Source of the DNA: an uncultured Clostridia bacterium | Lineage (GTDB): Bacteria; Bacillota; Clostridia; Lachnospirales; Cellulosilyticaceae | Length of the DNA: 64,000 bases | Direction: 5' to 3' | Assembly: GCA_937921505.1 (NCBI GenBank) | Contig: CAKZUB010000064.1 | Location: forward strand, 30,542 to 94,541 | Shown: piece after piece, positions 44,451 to 53,819 of the stretch | Layout of the letters: the number at the start of each line of letters is the position of its first letter | How positions within the stretch are numbered: the stretch's first letter is position 1 | Notes under the pieces: model-generated | Database searches by the model: none | What the model saw: only the letters and a program-made list of their open reading frames with translations | What the model was told of the DNA's origin: nothing | Made by a program: the position numbers and the translations under genes

Positions 44451-44801
44451 CTAAATCGTATTGATTAATCCCTCTACTAGTGTAATGATTTCTTGTATGC
44501 CATTTAATTGTTCTTCATCTACAGTCTTAATGGTGTCACACAACCCTCTAATTCTTAGTAAGGTTTGCTGCTCTTGTTGATGTTTAGAAAATAAATGCAA
44601 CTTTTCTTCATAGTCTAGTAATTTTTGTTCTGCTTTTTTGATCGTGTCAAAAACACTTTGTCTGCTGATTTGGTGCTCATCTGATAACTCACCTAACGAA
44701 AAATCTTCGAAATAATATTCTTTGAGCAGATCTCGTTGCCTATTTGTTAATAACTCTTGGTAGAAATCAAATAAGTAAGTTACCATAACAAACTTTTCCA
44801 T
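44451..44801 (-). CDS. ylxM: YlxM-like helix-turn-helix protein, SRP-associated
   Basis: 116 residues from ATG 44801, which follows GAGGTG; an earlier TTG overlaps that site. It shows a sigma-70 region 4-like helix-turn-helix: LLTNRQRDLLKEYYFEDFSLGELSDEHQISRQSV. It is always next to ffh and stimulates SRP function in Streptococcus. Likely first gene of this operon. Confidence 0.9.
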   Translation of the reverse strand: MEKFVMVTYLFDFYQELLTNRQRDLLKEYYFEDFSLGELSDEHQISRQSVFDTIKKAEQKLLDYEEKLHLFSKHQQEQQTLLRIRGLCDTIKTVDEEQLNGIQEIITLVEGLINTI

Positions 44802-44891
44802 GCTACACCTCAACTACTGTCAGTCCTTTTTGCTTTACAGATGAATTATAATAAAAACCCCGTCACTTGTCAACCTTTATCCCAAAAATAA

Positions 44892-46040
44892 TTATTCATT
44901 TTTAAACAAAGCTTTTGCAAAGGCGTGTGCCTCAAATGGTTGTAAATCTTCTATCTTTTCCCCCACCCCTATATATTTAACTGGCACTTTGAGTGCTGAA
45001 TGAATGCCTACTATAGCTCCACCTTTTGCAGTACCATCTAACTTTGTCAAAATAATACCATTAATATTTGCAACTTCTTTAAAAAGTTTAACTTGCTGCA
45101 AAGCATTTTGTCCAGTCGTTGCATCTAAAACAATTAAGATTTCTTTTTTAGCTTCTGGATATTCTCTTTCTATAATGCGTGATATTTTTTCAAGTTCCTT
45201 CATAAGGTTTGTTTTATTTTGTAACCTTCCAGCAGTATCACAGATCAGGATATCACTTTTGCGAGACTTAGCTGCTGAAATGGCATCGTATACCACTGCT
45301 GCTGCATCAGAACCTTCTTCATGTTTTATAAGTTCTACGCGTGCTCTATCAGCCCATATTTGTAATTGTTCAATCGCAGCAGCTCTAAATGTATCTGCAG
45401 CAGCCAATAGTACCTTTTTATGGCTTTGCTTAAACAAATAAGCCAATTTTCCTATACTGGTTGTTTTTCCTGCTCCATTTACACCAATAACTAACATAAC
45501 GACTGGTTCTTTATAACTTACATCATCTACGAAAGGTTCCCTAGTAAGTAGCTGGGTAATGATATCTTGCAAGGCTTCTTTAAGTTGAGTAGGCTCAGTC
45601 ATCTTTTTTTGTTTAACAACTAGCTTGAGCTGATTCATAATGTGCAGAGTCGTTTCTACTCCAAAATCTGCCATAATTAGGACCTCTTCTAGTTCCTCAT
45701 ACAACTCTTCATCTATTTGTTTAAAAGCGCCTAGTACCTCATCTACCCCTTTTAATATATGATCTCTTGTTTTACTAAGACCCGAAAAAAGCTTTTTAAT
45801 AAAACCCTCTTTCTTAACTTCTTGAATGATGTTATCCTTTATATCTTGTTCTATATTTGGTTCTTGTTCTTCACTTGATTGTTGCTCTTCATGTGATTTT
45901 TGTTCTTCATTAGGCTCTTGTTCTTCATTTGGCGCTTGTTTTTCTTCTATCTCTTTACTTTCTTCTGTAAAATACTCCGGGATTATTTGTGACTCCTTTG
46001 CAGTCTCCTCTTTTTTGAAAATCTTTTTAAAAATACCCAC
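44892..46040 (-). CDS. ftsY: Signal recognition particle receptor FtsY
   Basis: 382 residues. An acidic N-terminal region (about 10-70) carries Glu/Gln/Pro repeats such as NEEQEPNEEQKSHEEQ. The NG domain follows with GVNGAGKTTSIGKLA, DTAGRLQ and TKLDGTAKGG. It docks SRP-ribosome complexes at the membrane. It lies 12 bases after smc. Its N-terminus is repetitive at DNA level too. Confidence 0.96.
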   Translation of the reverse strand: MGIFKKIFKKEETAKESQIIPEYFTEESKEIEEKQAPNEEQEPNEEQKSHEEQQSSEEQEPNIEQDIKDNIIQEVKKEGFIKKLFSGLSKTRDHILKGVDEVLGAFKQIDEELYEELEEVLIMADFGVETTLHIMNQLKLVVKQKKMTEPTQLKEALQDIITQLLTREPFVDDVSYKEPVVMLVIGVNGAGKTTSIGKLAYLFKQSHKKVLLAAADTFRAAAIEQLQIWADRARVELIKHEEGSDAAAVVYDAISAAKSRKSDILICDTAGRLQNKTNLMKELEKISRIIEREYPEAKKEILIVLDATTGQNALQQVKLFKEVANINGIILTKLDGTAKGGAIVGIHSALKVPVKYIGVGEKIEDLQPFEAHAFAKALFKNE

Positions 46041-46051
46041 ACACTTTCCTC

Positions 46052-49000
46052 CTAGCTAGTTTTCTTTTCCTCTAAATACGCAGTTGCATTTTCTAATTGA
46101 ATAGAGAGCACAGTAGAAACGCCTCTCTCTTGCATCGTTACACCATATAAAGTATGTGCTCTTTCCATAGTTCCTTTTCTATGAGTAATTACTATAAATT
46201 GTGTCTCATCAGAAAGTTTATGAAGGTAATCTGCAAAACGCAAAACATTTGCATCATCTAATGCTGATTCGATCTCATCTAATACACAAAACGGTGAAGG
46301 TTTAAGTTTCAAAATACCAAAAAGTAAGGAGATAGCAGTCAATGTTCTTTCTCCTCCTGAGAGCAGGCTCATATTCTGCAACTTTTTACCTGGTGGTTTA
46401 GCTATAATTTCAATCCCTGATTCTAATATATTATTTTCATCACTAAGCTGCAAACAGGCTTCTCCACCTCCAAATAACTCTTTAAAAACCTGAGAAAAAT
46501 TAAAGGCAATTTTTTCAAACTGCTCTCTAAAGATTTCCTGCATCTTCTGTGTTAAACCTTTAATCATTTCAAGTAGTGTAATTTCTGCCTTTTCAATATC
46601 TTCCTTTTGAGAACTTAAGAATTCATATCTTGTTCTTGTCTCTTTATATTCTTCCACAGCATTTACATTAACATGACCTATTTGCTTTACTTTTGCTTTA
46701 ATTTCTGCCCCTTGTTTTCTAAGTTCCAAAATGCTTCCTAAATCTTTTTTATAATTAAGTGCATGATTATAGGTTATTTCGTACTGCTCCCACATTGTAT
46801 TGCCCCAACTTTGCTTTTGTAATTCTATGCCTTGCCTTTTATTTTCCAGCCTATATTTTTCTTCTTTCAAATGATCAAGCTGTTCTAGCGTTTTAGCAAC
46901 TTCTTCTTCTATTTTTATCTCTTCTTCTTCAAAAATAATCTTTTTAGCCTCATATTCTTTACGCTCTATATGACACTCTAATATTTTTTCCTCTAATACA
47001 GCTACCTCTTGTTTAATAAGCTCATTATTTTGTAATAGCTCTTGCTTTTCTTGGAGGTAACTTTTGATATTTTTTTCTAATTGACAACTTTTTTCTTCTT
47101 GATTTCCTAGCATGTTTTCAAGTTCTTTGACTTGTTCATTAATATGCATAATATGCTGTTCAGTTGTAGATAAATCTATTTTCTTCCCTGTTAAGTCATT
47201 GGATATTTGTTCTTTTTCTTCTTTAATATGAATTAGCTGATCTTCTAATGTTTGAACTCGGTTATTATCATCATTTATATTCTCTTCAAATGCTTCTAGC
47301 TGATCTTTTATTTCTTGCCTACTCACTTTTAGTTCTTCTAAGGAATCTTCAAGTGTATTTTTTTCTAGTATAACTTGTAATTGTGTATTTTTTGTAAGCT
47401 TTATGGTTTGAGTAAGTTTTTCAAATTCAAGGACGATACTTTTTTGCTGATCTTCAAGATCTACAATTTTATTATGAATACCATCCCATTTTTCAAGATT
47501 AGCTTCTAGTGTTTGATTTACAAGTGCTAATTCTTTATTTAATTGTTGTACCTCGTCATTGTATTGAATTATTTTTTGTTGCAGTTCTTTCATTTCTCTA
47601 TTACGCGAGAAAATATTATGTCCTTGATTTTTTATACTCCCCCCACTTAATGATCCTCCGCTATTAAAGACCTCGCCCTCTAAAGTGACTAATTTATACT
47701 TATAATGATATTTTTTGGCTATTTGTGAGGCATTTTTTATGTTATCTACTATTATAATTTTGGCTAATAACGATGAAATAATAGCACTATAAGATGGGTC
47801 ATAGGATATCACTTCACTTGCTAGGCCTATAACCCCTTGTTCATTATAGATTCTAGTATCTTTAATTGGCACTACTTGTGTTACAGTATCTTTTGGAAGG
47901 AATGTTACCCTTGAAACACCCTTTCGTTTCATAACATCAATCATATCTTTTGCATATTCTTCTGTAAGTGTAACGATGTATTGAATAGATGCACCTAGTG
48001 CTGTAACAATTGCTGTCTCATAGTTTTTAGGAACTTCTAGCAATTCTCCCACTACACCTACTATCCCTTGCCATCTAGACGGCTCTAGTCCCGCTATCTT
48101 TAAAACCTTCTTTACACTTTCATAGTACCCCTCATGCTCTTGCTTAATATGTTCTAACCATTTTAATTGTCTTTCAGTCTGTATATAATTCTGACTTGCT
48201 ATACTTAAGGCTTTTTCTTGATTAGCTTTTATTTTTAAACATTCATTTTTTTGTTGCTCTATTTGTGTTAATTGTTTCTCATTCTCTTGTAATTGCAATT
48301 TAATTTCAGTTTTATTTTTTTCAAGTACTTTAATGCTAACCTCCTGATGTTGAATATCGCTGTTTTGACTTTCAATGTTCTCCATCATTTTTGAAATACG
48401 GTATTCCATCTGTGTTTCTGCTTCATTACTATTTTGAATTTGTGCTTTTAGTAAATCGATACCTCTGATTTTATTATATAATTCTTGCTTAGAAGCATCC
48501 ATATTTTGTTCGAGCTTGGTTAATAGTCTAATCATTTCTTCTAGCTTTTGAGTATCTTGAAAAATCCTATCTTTTTTTGATGTTTTTTCTATTTCTAAAG
48601 CAATTTTTTTGGATTGAAGTAAATTAAACTTATCTAGTTTGTTTTGATTATCAGCTTGAATATCTTTTTTATCTTTTTCTATTTGTTCTAAGAACTTTTC
48701 AATATTATTAACTTTTTCCGAATTTATTTGTATTTGGCTGCATTTTCTTTCTTGTGTCTTATCAAACTCAGACATGTTACTAATAAGCTTTTCTATAGCG
48801 TTGAATAAATCATTTTTTTGCTGCTTGTGTAAAGTATTTTTATCACTTAACGTCTGCTTATTTAAATTTATTTCACTAACCTGCGACTCAATGATTGAAA
48901 TGTCTCCGATTAACTTACTCAATTCTTTTTCAAGTCTATCTATTTCATTCATAAAAAGATTAATTTCAACTTGCTTAAGGGTTTCTTTAAGTTGCAGATA

Positions 49001-49642
49001 TTCCTTGGTTTTTTCAGCCTCAAGTGCTAAGGGTTCAAGTCTTGATTCAATCTCAATAATAATATCATTGATACGCGTTAAATTTTCTCTTTGCTTATCA
49101 AGCTTTTTCTCAGCCTCTAAACGTCTGATTTTATATTTGTAAATTCCTGCTGCTTCTTCAAATAATGTTCTTCTCTCTTCTGGCTTTGAACTAAGAACTC
49201 TATCAATTTGGCCTTGTCCAATAATAGAGTAGCCTTCTTTACCAACACCTGTATCCATGAATAATTCCTGAAGATCTTTAAGCCTACATGAACTCCCATT
49301 GATAAAATACTCGCTTTCTCCCGAACGATACACTCTTCTTTTAATAATCACTTCATGATAATCAATAGGCACCTGTTCATCATCGTTTTTAATGTGCATC
49401 GCTACTTCAGCATATCCAAGAGATTTCCGCTTTTCTGTTCCTGCAAATATAATATCTTCCATCTTAGTGCCACGCAAACTCTTGGCACTTTGTTCTCCGA
49501 GCACCCATCTAATAGCATCTGCAACATTACTTTTCCCGCTACCATTTGGCCCAATTACCCCTGTAATCCCTTTTGGGATATTAATCTTGATGGCATTCCC
49601 AAATGATTTAAATCCATGTATCTCTATTTTATCTAGATACAT
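46052..49642 (-). CDS. smc: Chromosome segregation ATPase SMC
   Basis: 1196 residues, the usual SMC length. Walker A GPNGSGKSNV (31-40), long coiled coils (about 170-500 and 670-1010), a hinge (about 510-660, GIVGVVGELLEVPKNYE), then signature LLSGGERTLTA and Walker B FCVLDEIESALDD near 1125. Works with ScpA and ScpB encoded at 15.5-16.8 kb. It lies between rnc and ftsY, the classic order. Confidence 0.98.
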   Translation of the reverse strand: MYLDKIEIHGFKSFGNAIKINIPKGITGVIGPNGSGKSNVADAIRWVLGEQSAKSLRGTKMEDIIFAGTEKRKSLGYAEVAMHIKNDDEQVPIDYHEVIIKRRVYRSGESEYFINGSSCRLKDLQELFMDTGVGKEGYSIIGQGQIDRVLSSKPEERRTLFEEAAGIYKYKIRRLEAEKKLDKQRENLTRINDIIIEIESRLEPLALEAEKTKEYLQLKETLKQVEINLFMNEIDRLEKELSKLIGDISIIESQVSEINLNKQTLSDKNTLHKQQKNDLFNAIEKLISNMSEFDKTQERKCSQIQINSEKVNNIEKFLEQIEKDKKDIQADNQNKLDKFNLLQSKKIALEIEKTSKKDRIFQDTQKLEEMIRLLTKLEQNMDASKQELYNKIRGIDLLKAQIQNSNEAETQMEYRISKMMENIESQNSDIQHQEVSIKVLEKNKTEIKLQLQENEKQLTQIEQQKNECLKIKANQEKALSIASQNYIQTERQLKWLEHIKQEHEGYYESVKKVLKIAGLEPSRWQGIVGVVGELLEVPKNYETAIVTALGASIQYIVTLTEEYAKDMIDVMKRKGVSRVTFLPKDTVTQVVPIKDTRIYNEQGVIGLASEVISYDPSYSAIISSLLAKIIIVDNIKNASQIAKKYHYKYKLVTLEGEVFNSGGSLSGGSIKNQGHNIFSRNREMKELQQKIIQYNDEVQQLNKELALVNQTLEANLEKWDGIHNKIVDLEDQQKSIVLEFEKLTQTIKLTKNTQLQVILEKNTLEDSLEELKVSRQEIKDQLEAFEENINDDNNRVQTLEDQLIHIKEEKEQISNDLTGKKIDLSTTEQHIMHINEQVKELENMLGNQEEKSCQLEKNIKSYLQEKQELLQNNELIKQEVAVLEEKILECHIERKEYEAKKIIFEEEEIKIEEEVAKTLEQLDHLKEEKYRLENKRQGIELQKQSWGNTMWEQYEITYNHALNYKKDLGSILELRKQGAEIKAKVKQIGHVNVNAVEEYKETRTRYEFLSSQKEDIEKAEITLLEMIKGLTQKMQEIFREQFEKIAFNFSQVFKELFGGGEACLQLSDENNILESGIEIIAKPPGKKLQNMSLLSGGERTLTAISLLFGILKLKPSPFCVLDEIESALDDANVLRFADYLHKLSDETQFIVITHRKGTMERAHTLYGVTMQERGVSTVLSIQLENATAYLEEKKTS

Positions 49643-49650
49643 ATTTCACC

Positions 49651-50376
49651 TCATTTTTTCAAATTATTTAGGGCTCTTTTAGCTGCATCTTGCTCAGCCT
49701 CTTTCTTACTCTTTCCAATCCCTTTTCCTAAACATATTGTATCATGATACACTTCTACATAAAAGTTTTTGTCATGATCTGGCCCCTCTTCACTTACCAC
49801 TTCATAGGCTATAAGTTTATTACTTTCTTTTTGTATGCTTTCTTGAAGAAGTGTTTTATAGTCTGTATATAAATCATCTATACAAGCAATCTTTTCCACT
49901 TGACTAATCAAAGATCTTTCAAGAAAAATTTTAGCTGCTTCAAATCCTCCATCTAAAAATATAGCTCCCGTTAAGGCTTCAAAAGCATCTGCGAGAACTG
50001 ATGGTCGTTCTCTTCCACCTGTCATCTCTTCTCCTTTTCCTAGGAGTATATATCTCCCAAGTTCAATATACTTTGCAGTTTTTGCTAAAGAAGCTTCGCA
50101 TACAATGCTTGCCCTAATTTTAGATAGATCTCCTTCTGGCATTTCAGTGTGCTTGCTAAAAAGATACTCACTAATAATCAAATCCAATATAGCATCTCCT
50201 AAAAACTCTAATCTCTCATTATCTTTAAGTGATTGATTTCTATGCTCGTTCGCATATGAGCTATGGGTAAGAGATTGTTTTAATACATCATTATTTCTAA
50301 AATGATAATTAATGTTATCTTGCATACTTTCAAGCAATAAACTACTTGACGCTTTACTTGCTTTTTTTTGCATCAT
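49651..50376 (-). CDS. rnc: Ribonuclease III
   Basis: 241 residues. The catalytic signature ERLEFLGDAILDLIISE (54-70) is intact, and a double-stranded RNA-binding domain forms the end (DYKTLLQESIQ, GIGKSKKEAEQDAAKRAL). It processes rRNA and other double-stranded RNA. It lies 9 bases before smc. Confidence 0.97.
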   Translation of the reverse strand: MMQKKASKASSSLLLESMQDNINYHFRNNDVLKQSLTHSSYANEHRNQSLKDNERLEFLGDAILDLIISEYLFSKHTEMPEGDLSKIRASIVCEASLAKTAKYIELGRYILLGKGEEMTGGRERPSVLADAFEALTGAIFLDGGFEAAKIFLERSLISQVEKIACIDDLYTDYKTLLQESIQKESNKLIAYEVVSEEGPDHDKNFYVEVYHDTICLGKGIGKSKKEAEQDAAKRALNNLKK

Positions 50377-50422
50377 TTTATCTCTCCTATTGACTTTAAT
50401 AAAACCATTATAATATGTTAAA

Positions 50423-50441
50423 AGCCCCGCTAAGCGAGGCT
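50423..50441 (-). terminator. Terminator between acpP and rnc
   Basis: AGCCTCGC/GCGGGGCT, 8-bp stem with a 3-base loop and then TTTTAAC on the minus strand, 9 bases after the acpP stop. Confidence 0.7.
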
Positions 50442-50449
50442 AACTTTCA

Positions 50450-50686
50450 TTAATCTAATCCTTTTTGTTCTTTAATATAATCCACTACATCGCCAATTGA
50501 TGATACTTTTTCAGCATCTTCATTAGATATCTCAATTTCAAACTCTTCTTCAATTGCCATTATAATTTGGAAAATATCTAATGAATCTGCGTTTAAATCA
50601 TCTGCAAAAGATGTATACAAAGTGAGTTCACCTTCAGAAATATTAAATTGTTCACTAATAATTTGTTTTACCTTCTCAAATACCAT
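50450..50686 (-). CDS. acpP: Acyl carrier protein
   Basis: 78 residues, acidic. The 4'-phosphopantetheine attachment site is ADSLD with Ser35. It carries fatty acyl chains. It lies between plsX and rnc, the classic order. It has its own likely promoter with a palindrome and its own terminator, so it can be expressed at a high level separately from rnc and smc. Confidence 0.97.
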   Translation of the reverse strand: MVFEKVKQIISEQFNISEGELTLYTSFADDLNADSLDIFQIIMAIEEEFEIEISNEDAEKVSSIGDVVDYIKEQKGLD

Positions 50687-50717
50687 TTCAACACCTCTTA
50701 TAAAGATTTATATTTTG

Positions 50718-50746
50718 ATAATATTATATACCAGTTTGGTAGTCAA
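50718..50746 (-). promoter_or_regulatory. Promoter of acpP
   Basis: On the minus strand TTGACT (50741-50746) and TATTAT (50718-50723) with 17 bases between. Confidence 0.65.
50729..50741. promoter_or_regulatory. Candidate operator inside the acpP promoter
   Basis: TACCAAACTGGTA on the minus strand, a 5-bp perfect inverted repeat with a 3-base centre, lies within the spacer. It partly resembles the TACC...GGTA core of FapR sites but not the full site. Confidence 0.4.
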
Positions 50747-50760
50747 TATGAATTTATATT

Positions 50761-51750
50761 TTAATTTAAATTGTTTGCAATTTTATTAACTAAATCACTC
50801 TTAATAAACTCTTCTGTTTGAATAATAGTACTATATATTTCCCCAGCTTTAGAACTTCCATGTGTTTTAACTACTAACCCATTAATACCAAGAAATGGTG
50901 CGCCACCTTTGTTTGAATAGTTAAATTTTTCTTTAAGACTATAAATTCCTTTTTTAAGTAACAAGGCTGCAAACTTTGTTTTTAAATTACGCATGAATTC
51001 TATTTTTAGCATAGATAATATCCATTTTCCAAATCCTTCCATAAACTTAAGGATTATATTTCCCACAAACCCATCACAAACAAGTATATCTACTTTTCCT
51101 TCTGGAATTTCTCTAGCTTCTACATTTCCATAAAAATTAATATCTTGATCTTCACTTAAAAGTTTAAAAGCTTCTTTTGTGAGTTGGTTTCCCTTTTCTT
51201 CTTCTGTTCCTATATTAATAAGGCCTACTTTAGGCTTAGTTACACCTAGACATTGCTCCATATAAATGCTTCCCATACGTGCAAACTGCTTAAGATAGAT
51301 TGGTTTTGCATCTACATTAGCTCCACAATCTATTAATAAAGAATATCCTTTTTTAGTAGGAATAATCGGTGCAAGAGCAGGTCTTTCTACTCCTTTTATT
51401 CTTCCCACAATAAGAGTCGCACCTGTAAGCAGTGCTCCAGTGCTCCCTGCACTTATAAATCCATCGACTTGCTTTTCTTTTAAGAGTTTTAGACCTATTA
51501 CCATTGAGGACTGTTTTTTCTGTCTAATAGCAGTAACTGGTGAATCTTCCATAGTTATCACTTCATCTGCATGAATAATATCAATTTTAGACTGATCGTA
51601 TGTATAGGCGGATAATTGTTGTTTAATGATTTCTTCTTTTCCAACTAAAACTAGTTTGCAAGAAACATCTTGAGTTGCTTTTATACACCCTTTAATGATT
51701 TCTTCTGGCGCATAATCGCCACCCATTACATCGATTGCTATTTTCGACAT
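50761..51750 (-). CDS. plsX: Phosphate acyltransferase PlsX
   Basis: 329 residues from ATG 51750. MSKIAIDVMGGDYAPEEI is the canonical start, and GFISAGSTGALL and CDGFVGNIILK are family landmarks. It makes acyl-phosphate from acyl-ACP for PlsY (31618). Earlier in-frame starts fall in the AAGGTGA ribosome binding site. It lies downstream of the rpmF terminator and just before acpP. Confidence 0.95.
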   Translation of the reverse strand: MSKIAIDVMGGDYAPEEIIKGCIKATQDVSCKLVLVGKEEIIKQQLSAYTYDQSKIDIIHADEVITMEDSPVTAIRQKKQSSMVIGLKLLKEKQVDGFISAGSTGALLTGATLIVGRIKGVERPALAPIIPTKKGYSLLIDCGANVDAKPIYLKQFARMGSIYMEQCLGVTKPKVGLINIGTEEEKGNQLTKEAFKLLSEDQDINFYGNVEAREIPEGKVDILVCDGFVGNIILKFMEGFGKWILSMLKIEFMRNLKTKFAALLLKKGIYSLKEKFNYSNKGGAPFLGINGLVVKTHGSSKAGEIYSTIIQTEEFIKSDLVNKIANNLN

Positions 51751-51793
51751 AGTCATCACCTTTATCTTTCTCTATATTGAAATTAAATATACA

Positions 51794-51818
51794 AAAAGAC
51801 AGCTAGAAGCTGTCTTTT
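51794..51818 (-). terminator. Terminator after rpmF
   Basis: AAAAGACAGCT/AGCTGTCTTTT, an 11-bp stem with a 3-base loop, 8 bases after the stop. Confidence 0.85.
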
Positions 51819-51826
51819 CTAAGGAA

Positions 51827-52003
51827 TTAATCTACTTTTACAACAACGCGATTAGCGTAAGAACCACAAGCTTTACATACACGGTGTGGCATCATTAATT
51901 CACCACATTTAGAACACTTCACTAAGTTAAGTGGAGAAAGTTTCCAATTCGCTTTTCTTTGGTTTCTTCTGGCCTTGGACGTTTTTCTTTTTGGTACTGC
52001 CAT
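51827..52003 (-). CDS. rpmF: Ribosomal protein L32
   Basis: 58 residues, read directly from the gap between plsX and yceD. It begins MAVPKRKTSKARRNQRK and has a zinc ribbon with C30, C33, C43 and C46 (CSKCG and CKACG), so this is the zinc-binding form. AGGAGG precedes the ATG by six bases. It follows yceD, the usual partner, and precedes a strong terminator. Confidence 0.97.
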   Translation of the reverse strand: MAVPKRKTSKARRNQRKANWKLSPLNLVKCSKCGELMMPHRVCKACGSYANRVVVKVD

Positions 52004-52023
52004 TTTAACACCTCCTCTTGATA

Positions 52024-52527
52024 CTACTCTTCACTTTGAGGGTGAAAAATATTTTTTAACTTTTCAAGTCGCGAATCGATGTCTGCATTTTGACAACAGC
52101 ATGTATGCTCATTTAAATCTTGACCGCATACATTACAGATGCCTTTGCAATCCTCCCTACATAAACATTTCATAGGTATACTTAAGCAAACTGCTTCTGC
52201 TATAATATCAGACAAATCAATGCTTGATTGTGTAACATGAATTATATCTTCATCTTCTTCATTAAAATCTGTCGAAAACTCTTTATATAATTCCTCATGA
52301 ATAGGATATTCAAATTCATTTGTGCAACGATCACATAATAGCTTTATTGTAGAAGCTATATCTCCTCGTACTAAATACCTATTACCTTTTTTAGTTACGG
52401 TGCCTGCTATACTCACAAGGCAACTTTGTGCATTACTAGATAAATTAAGTCCTAAAAGTGACACAGCTTGTTCACTTTCAAAAGTTACTTCTGACTTATT
52501 TGCAAGGTCATGAATATCAATCTTCAT
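52024..52527 (-). CDS. YceD family protein (DUF177)
   Basis: 167 residues from ATG 52527, preceded by GGAG; an earlier ATG 20 codons upstream lacks a site. The middle part has LLCDRCTNEFEYPI, and a Cys-rich end (CLCREDCKGICNVCGQDLNEHTCCCQ) probably binds zinc. The family is linked to 23S rRNA or L32 biogenesis, and it lies 20 bases upstream of rpmF, as usual. Confidence 0.9.
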   Translation of the reverse strand: MKIDIHDLANKSEVTFESEQAVSLLGLNLSSNAQSCLVSIAGTVTKKGNRYLVRGDIASTIKLLCDRCTNEFEYPIHEELYKEFSTDFNEEDEDIIHVTQSSIDLSDIIAEAVCLSIPMKCLCREDCKGICNVCGQDLNEHTCCCQNADIDSRLEKLKNIFHPQSEE

Positions 52528-52591
52528 CTTTTTCACTCCATTAAGTAACACTTCTGTAATTATACCTATATGAGGATTATTTGTCAATGAC

Positions 52592-53788
52592 TTATTTACT
52601 AAGGAGTTCTACTGAATCTCTAGCAATCATAAGTTCTTCATTGGTAGGCACTAAAAGCATCTTAACTTTTGCGTTTGGTGTTGATAAATCTCTTTCTACT
52701 CCACGACATTTGTTCTTTTCAACATCAATTTCAACACCCAACCAAGACAGCATATTTGCAACTTCTTCACGCATAATAGCATTATTTTCTCCAAGTCCTC
52801 CAGCGAACGCGATCGCATCTACACCGTTCATAACGGCAGCATATGCTCCAATATAGCTTACGAGTCTATGTTGGAAAGCATCCATTGTAAAACGAGATAC
52901 GGGGTCTCCTGCAACAACACCATCTTCTATTTCTCTAAAGTCACTTGACATTTCTGATAAGGCAAGAACTCCTGATTTTTTATTCAAAATGGCATCTACT
53001 TCTTTTGCGCTTAATCCTTCTTTTTCTATAAGAAATGGAATAATAGCAGGATCAATATCACCTGAGCGTGTTCCCATTATAAGTCCTGGAAGTGGTGTAA
53101 AGCCCATTGAAGTCTCAACAGATTTACCTCCGCTAACTGCACAAACACTTGCTCCATTACCAAGATGACAAACAATAGTCTTTGTTTCTTCTAATGGCTT
53201 TCCAAGCATCGTTGCTACTCTTTCTGACACATATTTATGAGATGTACCATGGAATCCATATTTACGGATACCATATTTTTTATAGTATTCTTGTGGAATA
53301 GCATACATATAAACTGATTTATCTATTGTTTGATGGAAAGCTGTGTCAAATACTGCTACCATAGGTACTTTTGGCATAAGTTCTTTACAGGCATTAATCC
53401 CTACTAAGTTAGCTGGATTATGCAGTGGCGCTAAATCAATACATGCTTCTAATGCTTTTTCCACTTCATCTGTAATAAGTACAGATGAACTAAAGTTTTC
53501 TCCACCATGTACAACTCTATGCCCAACAGCTTTAATTTCATCTACTGATGCAATACATGCTGTTTCTCCTTGTGTTAACATCACTATCATTTTTTCAAAA
53601 GCTACTTTATGATTTTTTATTTCACCTTCTAGTTTAACAGCATCTTGCCCTTCTGTTGTATGTTTAATAAATGAACCTTCTATCCCTATTCTTTCACAAA
53701 TACCTTTAGCTATAACACTTTCATTATCCATATTTAATAATTGATACTTAAGAGAAGAACTACCACAATTTATAACTAATACGATCAT
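52592..53788 (-). CDS. ackA: Acetate kinase
   Basis: 398 residues, full length. NCGSSSLKYQL at the N-terminus, GHRVVHGGE, VFDTAFHQ, CHLGNGASVCAV and the end FAGGLGENN are the ASKHA-type motifs. It makes ATP from acetyl phosphate. It lies 31 bases after pta, and both form the acetate fermentation branch. Confidence 0.98.
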   Translation of the reverse strand: MIVLVINCGSSSLKYQLLNMDNESVIAKGICERIGIEGSFIKHTTEGQDAVKLEGEIKNHKVAFEKMIVMLTQGETACIASVDEIKAVGHRVVHGGENFSSSVLITDEVEKALEACIDLAPLHNPANLVGINACKELMPKVPMVAVFDTAFHQTIDKSVYMYAIPQEYYKKYGIRKYGFHGTSHKYVSERVATMLGKPLEETKTIVCHLGNGASVCAVSGGKSVETSMGFTPLPGLIMGTRSGDIDPAIIPFLIEKEGLSAKEVDAILNKKSGVLALSEMSSDFREIEDGVVAGDPVSRFTMDAFQHRLVSYIGAYAAVMNGVDAIAFAGGLGENNAIMREEVANMLSWLGVEIDVEKNKCRGVERDLSTPNAKVKMLLVPTNEELMIARDSVELLSK

Positions 53789-53819
53789 TTTTGTACACTC
53801 CTTAAAAGTTTAATATTTT

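Noticed and set aside
45004..45441. Plus-strand 145-codon frame opposite ftsY
   Set aside because: Antisense shadow; Cys/Ser-rich translation without domain.
52581..52856. Plus-strand frame opposite the ackA end
   Set aside because: Antisense shadow of a clear acetate kinase; no plausible start site.
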